From positions 1 to 15,666 of the forward strand of contig JBAZZE010000023.1 of the NCBI GenBank assembly GCA_041658955.1: 15,666 nt of DNA, read 5' to 3'. The stretch comes from UBA2283 sp041658955. GTDB lineage: Bacteria; Patescibacteriota; Microgenomatia; UBA12405. The notes under the pieces were generated by a model. The model ran no database searches and was not told where the DNA came from. It saw nothing but the letters and a program-made list of their open reading frames with translations. The translations under genes and the position numbers were made by a program. Below, in pieces: positions 14,144 through 15,666 of the stretch. Positions within the stretch are counted from its first letter, which is position 1. The number at the start of each line of letters is the position of its first letter.

Positions 14144-14171
14144 TCCTTCGACTTCGCTCAGGACTATAGTC
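14144..14171. repeat. Short TTCGAC...GCTCAG element followed by a palindrome
   Basis: Directly after the pilin stop, CCTTCGACTTCGCTCAGG (14145-14162) lies in a TCCT...AGGA inverted pair, then the 10-bp perfect palindrome GACTATAGTC (14162-14171). From memory, variants of CTTCGAC-nn-GCTCAG occur between genes in many bacterial genomes as REP-like repeats. Only one copy is visible here. Confidence 0.45.
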
Positions 14172-14180
14172 TAAAATTCA

Positions 14181-14210
14181 ATCCCTCCAGTGTCTACTGG
14201 GGGGATTTTT
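14181..14210 (+). terminator. Rho-independent terminator after the pilin gene
   Basis: ATCCCTCCAGT (14181-14191), loop GTCT, ACTGGGGGGAT (14196-14206): an 11-bp stem with one G-U pair, then a run of five T (14206-14210) followed by GTTG. It would end most transcripts after the pilin and lower expression of the downstream pilD. Confidence 0.88.
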
Positions 14211-14212
14211 GT

Positions 14213-14221
14213 TGCTAGAAT
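14213..14221 (+). promoter_or_regulatory. pilD: Extended -10-like element upstream of pilD
   Basis: TGCTAGAAT (TGn plus TAGAAT) immediately follows the terminator and ends 5 nt before the pilD ATG at 14227. It would let pilD and the following pilin be transcribed independently, with essentially no leader. Confidence 0.4.
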
Positions 14222-14226
14222 TAATT

Positions 14227-15009
14227 ATGGAAATTTACTGGGGTTGTTTACTTTTTTGGTTGGGTATAAGTGTGGGAAGTTTTCTCAACATGCTTTTATA
14301 TCGTACCGAAATTAAATACAAACTAAGAAAAAAACTAGCATCGAAGTATTCTGAAAAAAGATCTTTTTGTGATTTTTGTGGGCAGCAGCTAAGTTGGTAT
14401 GAAAATATTCCAGTATTTTCCTGGGTGTTTCTAGGTGGTAAAAGTAAATGTTGTGCCAAGCGTTTGCCGATGCTTTATCCCCTACTAGAGTTGATCATGG
14501 GTTTGCTTTTTGTGATGATGGGAAGTCAATTTAATTTTGATAATTGGTTTTCATTCGGAGTAAAACTGGTGATAATTTCATTTTTAGTATTCTCGGCAGT
14601 ATTTGATTGGCGTCACATGATCTTGCCAGATTTTTCTACATACATTTTGATTGGCTGTAGTTTGTGGTTATGGATGATAAATGGCCACTTTGAGATAGAC
14701 TATTTATTGGCAGGTAGTGGCGCATTTATATTTTTATTAATCCTACATTTGGTAACAAAAGGTAAGGGCATGGGGATGGGTGACGTAAAATATGTGGTAT
14801 TTATGGGTTTATTTCTGGGAGTGGCTAAGACTGTATTGTCATTTTATTTGGCTTTCATCGGTGGTGCTTTGATTGGGGTGACGATGATTATTTTCTTTAA
14901 GAAAAAGAAAAATAGCCGAATGCCTTTTGGGCCATTTTTAATTGGAGCTACTTTGATCAGTTGGTTTTGGGGAGAGAAACTACTATTATTCTTTTATAGC
15001 TGGTTTTGA
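14227..15009 (+). CDS. pilD: Prepilin peptidase (leader peptidase / N-methyltransferase) PilD
   Basis: 260-aa multi-pass aspartic protease of family A24A that cuts prepilin leaders and usually N-methylates the new N-terminus. The N-terminal part has GSFLNMLLYR, then a metal-binding loop CDFC (C48, C51) with WYENIPVFSW, the DiS_P_DiS domain. The catalytic aspartates are D127 in FDWRHMILPD and D186 in GMGMGDVK. The second Cys pair is unusual: aligned with G-x-C-x-x-C it reads GKSKCC, with Ser73 in the first position and Cys75-Cys76. The last segment, RMPFGPFLIGATL, is typical. TTG 14209 is in frame but lies in the terminator, so ATG 14227 is chosen. Its stop abuts the ATG of the next pilin. It should process both flanking pilins. 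Confidence 0.94.
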   Translation: MEIYWGCLLFWLGISVGSFLNMLLYRTEIKYKLRKKLASKYSEKRSFCDFCGQQLSWYENIPVFSWVFLGGKSKCCAKRLPMLYPLLELIMGLLFVMMGSQFNFDNWFSFGVKLVIISFLVFSAVFDWRHMILPDFSTYILIGCSLWLWMINGHFEIDYLLAGSGAFIFLLILHLVTKGKGMGMGDVKYVVFMGLFLGVAKTVLSFYLAFIGGALIGVTMIIFFKKKKNSRMPFGPFLIGATLISWFWGEKLLLFFYSWF

Positions 15010-15666
15010 ATGAAACATAAAAGCCAAAAGGCATTTACACTAGTCGAATTTATTATTGTCATAGTATTACTAATGTTATTGGCAATAATAACGGTCGGTG
15101 CATTAAACCCTGGACTGTTAACCGAAAGAGCCCGAGATGCTCAACGTAAAAAAGATTTGGGGAGAATTAGAGTAGCATTCGAAGAATATTTCAACGATAA
15201 GGGTTGCTTTCCGACACAGGCAAATATCGATGCATTGGAGTGTGATAAAAATGGTTTTCAGCCATGGCTACCAAACTGGCCATGTGACCCCAATGGTCAA
15301 AAATATTATGTTTATACAGGCACAGCCACTTGTCCAACTTCATACAGAATTCTGACAAACTTGAAGAATAAGACAGATAAACAAATCCCATCTGGCTGGT
15401 ATTCTCAAAGTTTAAGTTTTAAATTTGGTGACGGATCGTTGTCGATAGAAGATGTAAATTATGGAGTCTCAAGCCAAAATACATATTGGACTCTAGAATC
15501 AGTACCTGATCATTGTTATTCGACTTTCACTGGATGCTTTACATCACCAGGGCCGGGAACGTGTAACGCTCTACCACAAGGGACGGAACAAAGAAATTCG
15601 TATGTTCATCCCGACTGTTTACCAGAATGTTTTGTTAGTTGCTGTAACAGTGGAAGAATTTGTGTT
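15010..15666 (+). CDS. Cysteine-rich type IV pilin-like protein (cut at window edge)
   Basis: Open for 219 codons with no stop before the window ends, so incomplete. The leader MKHKSQKA is followed by FTLVEFIIVIVLLMLLAIIT, a class III prepilin signal with Glu5 present and Ala at -1. The following ERARDAQRKKDLGRIRVAFE stretch is typical of pilin/pseudopilin helices. The head has 12 Cys residues, five in the last 28 codons seen (CLPECFVSCC and CV), plus a C-x(6)-C and Pro/Gly turn around YSTFTGCFTSPGPGTC. This differs from the four-Cys pilin upstream and suggests a disulfide-laced tip or adhesin-like minor pilin. The ATG follows the pilD TGA with no gap, so translation is coupled. The pilin call is firm; the tip role is inferred. 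Confidence 0.88.
   Translation, partial: MKHKSQKAFTLVEFIIVIVLLMLLAIITVGALNPGLLTERARDAQRKKDLGRIRVAFEEYFNDKGCFPTQANIDALECDKNGFQPWLPNWPCDPNGQKYYVYTGTATCPTSYRILTNLKNKTDKQIPSGWYSQSLSFKFGDGSLSIEDVNYGVSSQNTYWTLESVPDHCYSTFTGCFTSPGPGTCNALPQGTEQRNSYVHPDCLPECFVSCCNSGRICV

Noticed and set aside
1..15666. Recoded TGA (code 25, as in SR1/Gracilibacteria)
   Set aside because: Several genes end naturally at TGA (for example pilC's neighbour pilT, ligA and pilD), and no in-frame TGA occurs inside intact genes.
1..15666. CRISPR array, insertion sequence, prophage or toxin-antitoxin pair
   Set aside because: No regularly spaced repeats, transposase, integrase or phage structural gene was seen; the Fic protein has no adjacent small antitoxin.

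Overview
The window looks like part of a Candidate Phyla Radiation (Patescibacteria) chromosome, most likely Microgenomates (OP11). Evidence: the DNA is AT-rich and uses the standard code with TGA as stop. The genes are small and tightly packed. The type IV pilus cluster has a major pilin of a form I associate with Microgenomates. DNA ligase is NAD-dependent, and the delta-prime and peptidyl-tRNA hydrolase proteins are unusually compact. Almost no start codon is preceded by a Shine-Dalgarno sequence. The placement is inferred from protein resemblance and was not computed.

Left part, minus strand (2-3858), transcribed right to left: a conserved 97-aa protein of unknown function; a periplasmic membrane-fusion protein broken by a one-base frameshift; a MacB/LolD-type ABC ATPase; a MacB-type permease; and a membrane protein with several His/Asp residues. 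This is an export or envelope tripartite-type ABC cassette.

Middle (3884-9366): a plus-strand pair (membrane-anchored unknown and Nudix hydrolase) converges on a minus-strand series made of tRNA-Ala(CGC), peptidyl-tRNA hydrolase (pth), NAD+ DNA ligase (ligA), a Fic-domain protein with a winged-helix tail, and a compact DNA polymerase III delta-prime subunit (holB-like). The tRNA gene starts inside the 3' end of pth, so the two overlap by 14 nt.

Right part, plus strand (9391-15666): a type IV pilus operon, pilB - pilT - pilC - major pilin - terminator - prepilin peptidase (pilD) - second, cysteine-rich pilin running off the edge. PilB would power pilus extension and PilT retraction. PilC would be the inner-membrane platform, and PilD would cleave both prepilins.

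A recurrent feature is a -10-like hexamer (TATAAT or close) only 5-12 nt before a start codon, which suggests leaderless or nearly leaderless mRNAs. No CRISPR array, insertion sequence, phage gene or obviously new multi-gene system was seen. The most unusual items are the pth/tRNA overlap, the leaderless-promoter pattern and the Cys-rich pilin. No gene-free stretch exceeds 300 bases.
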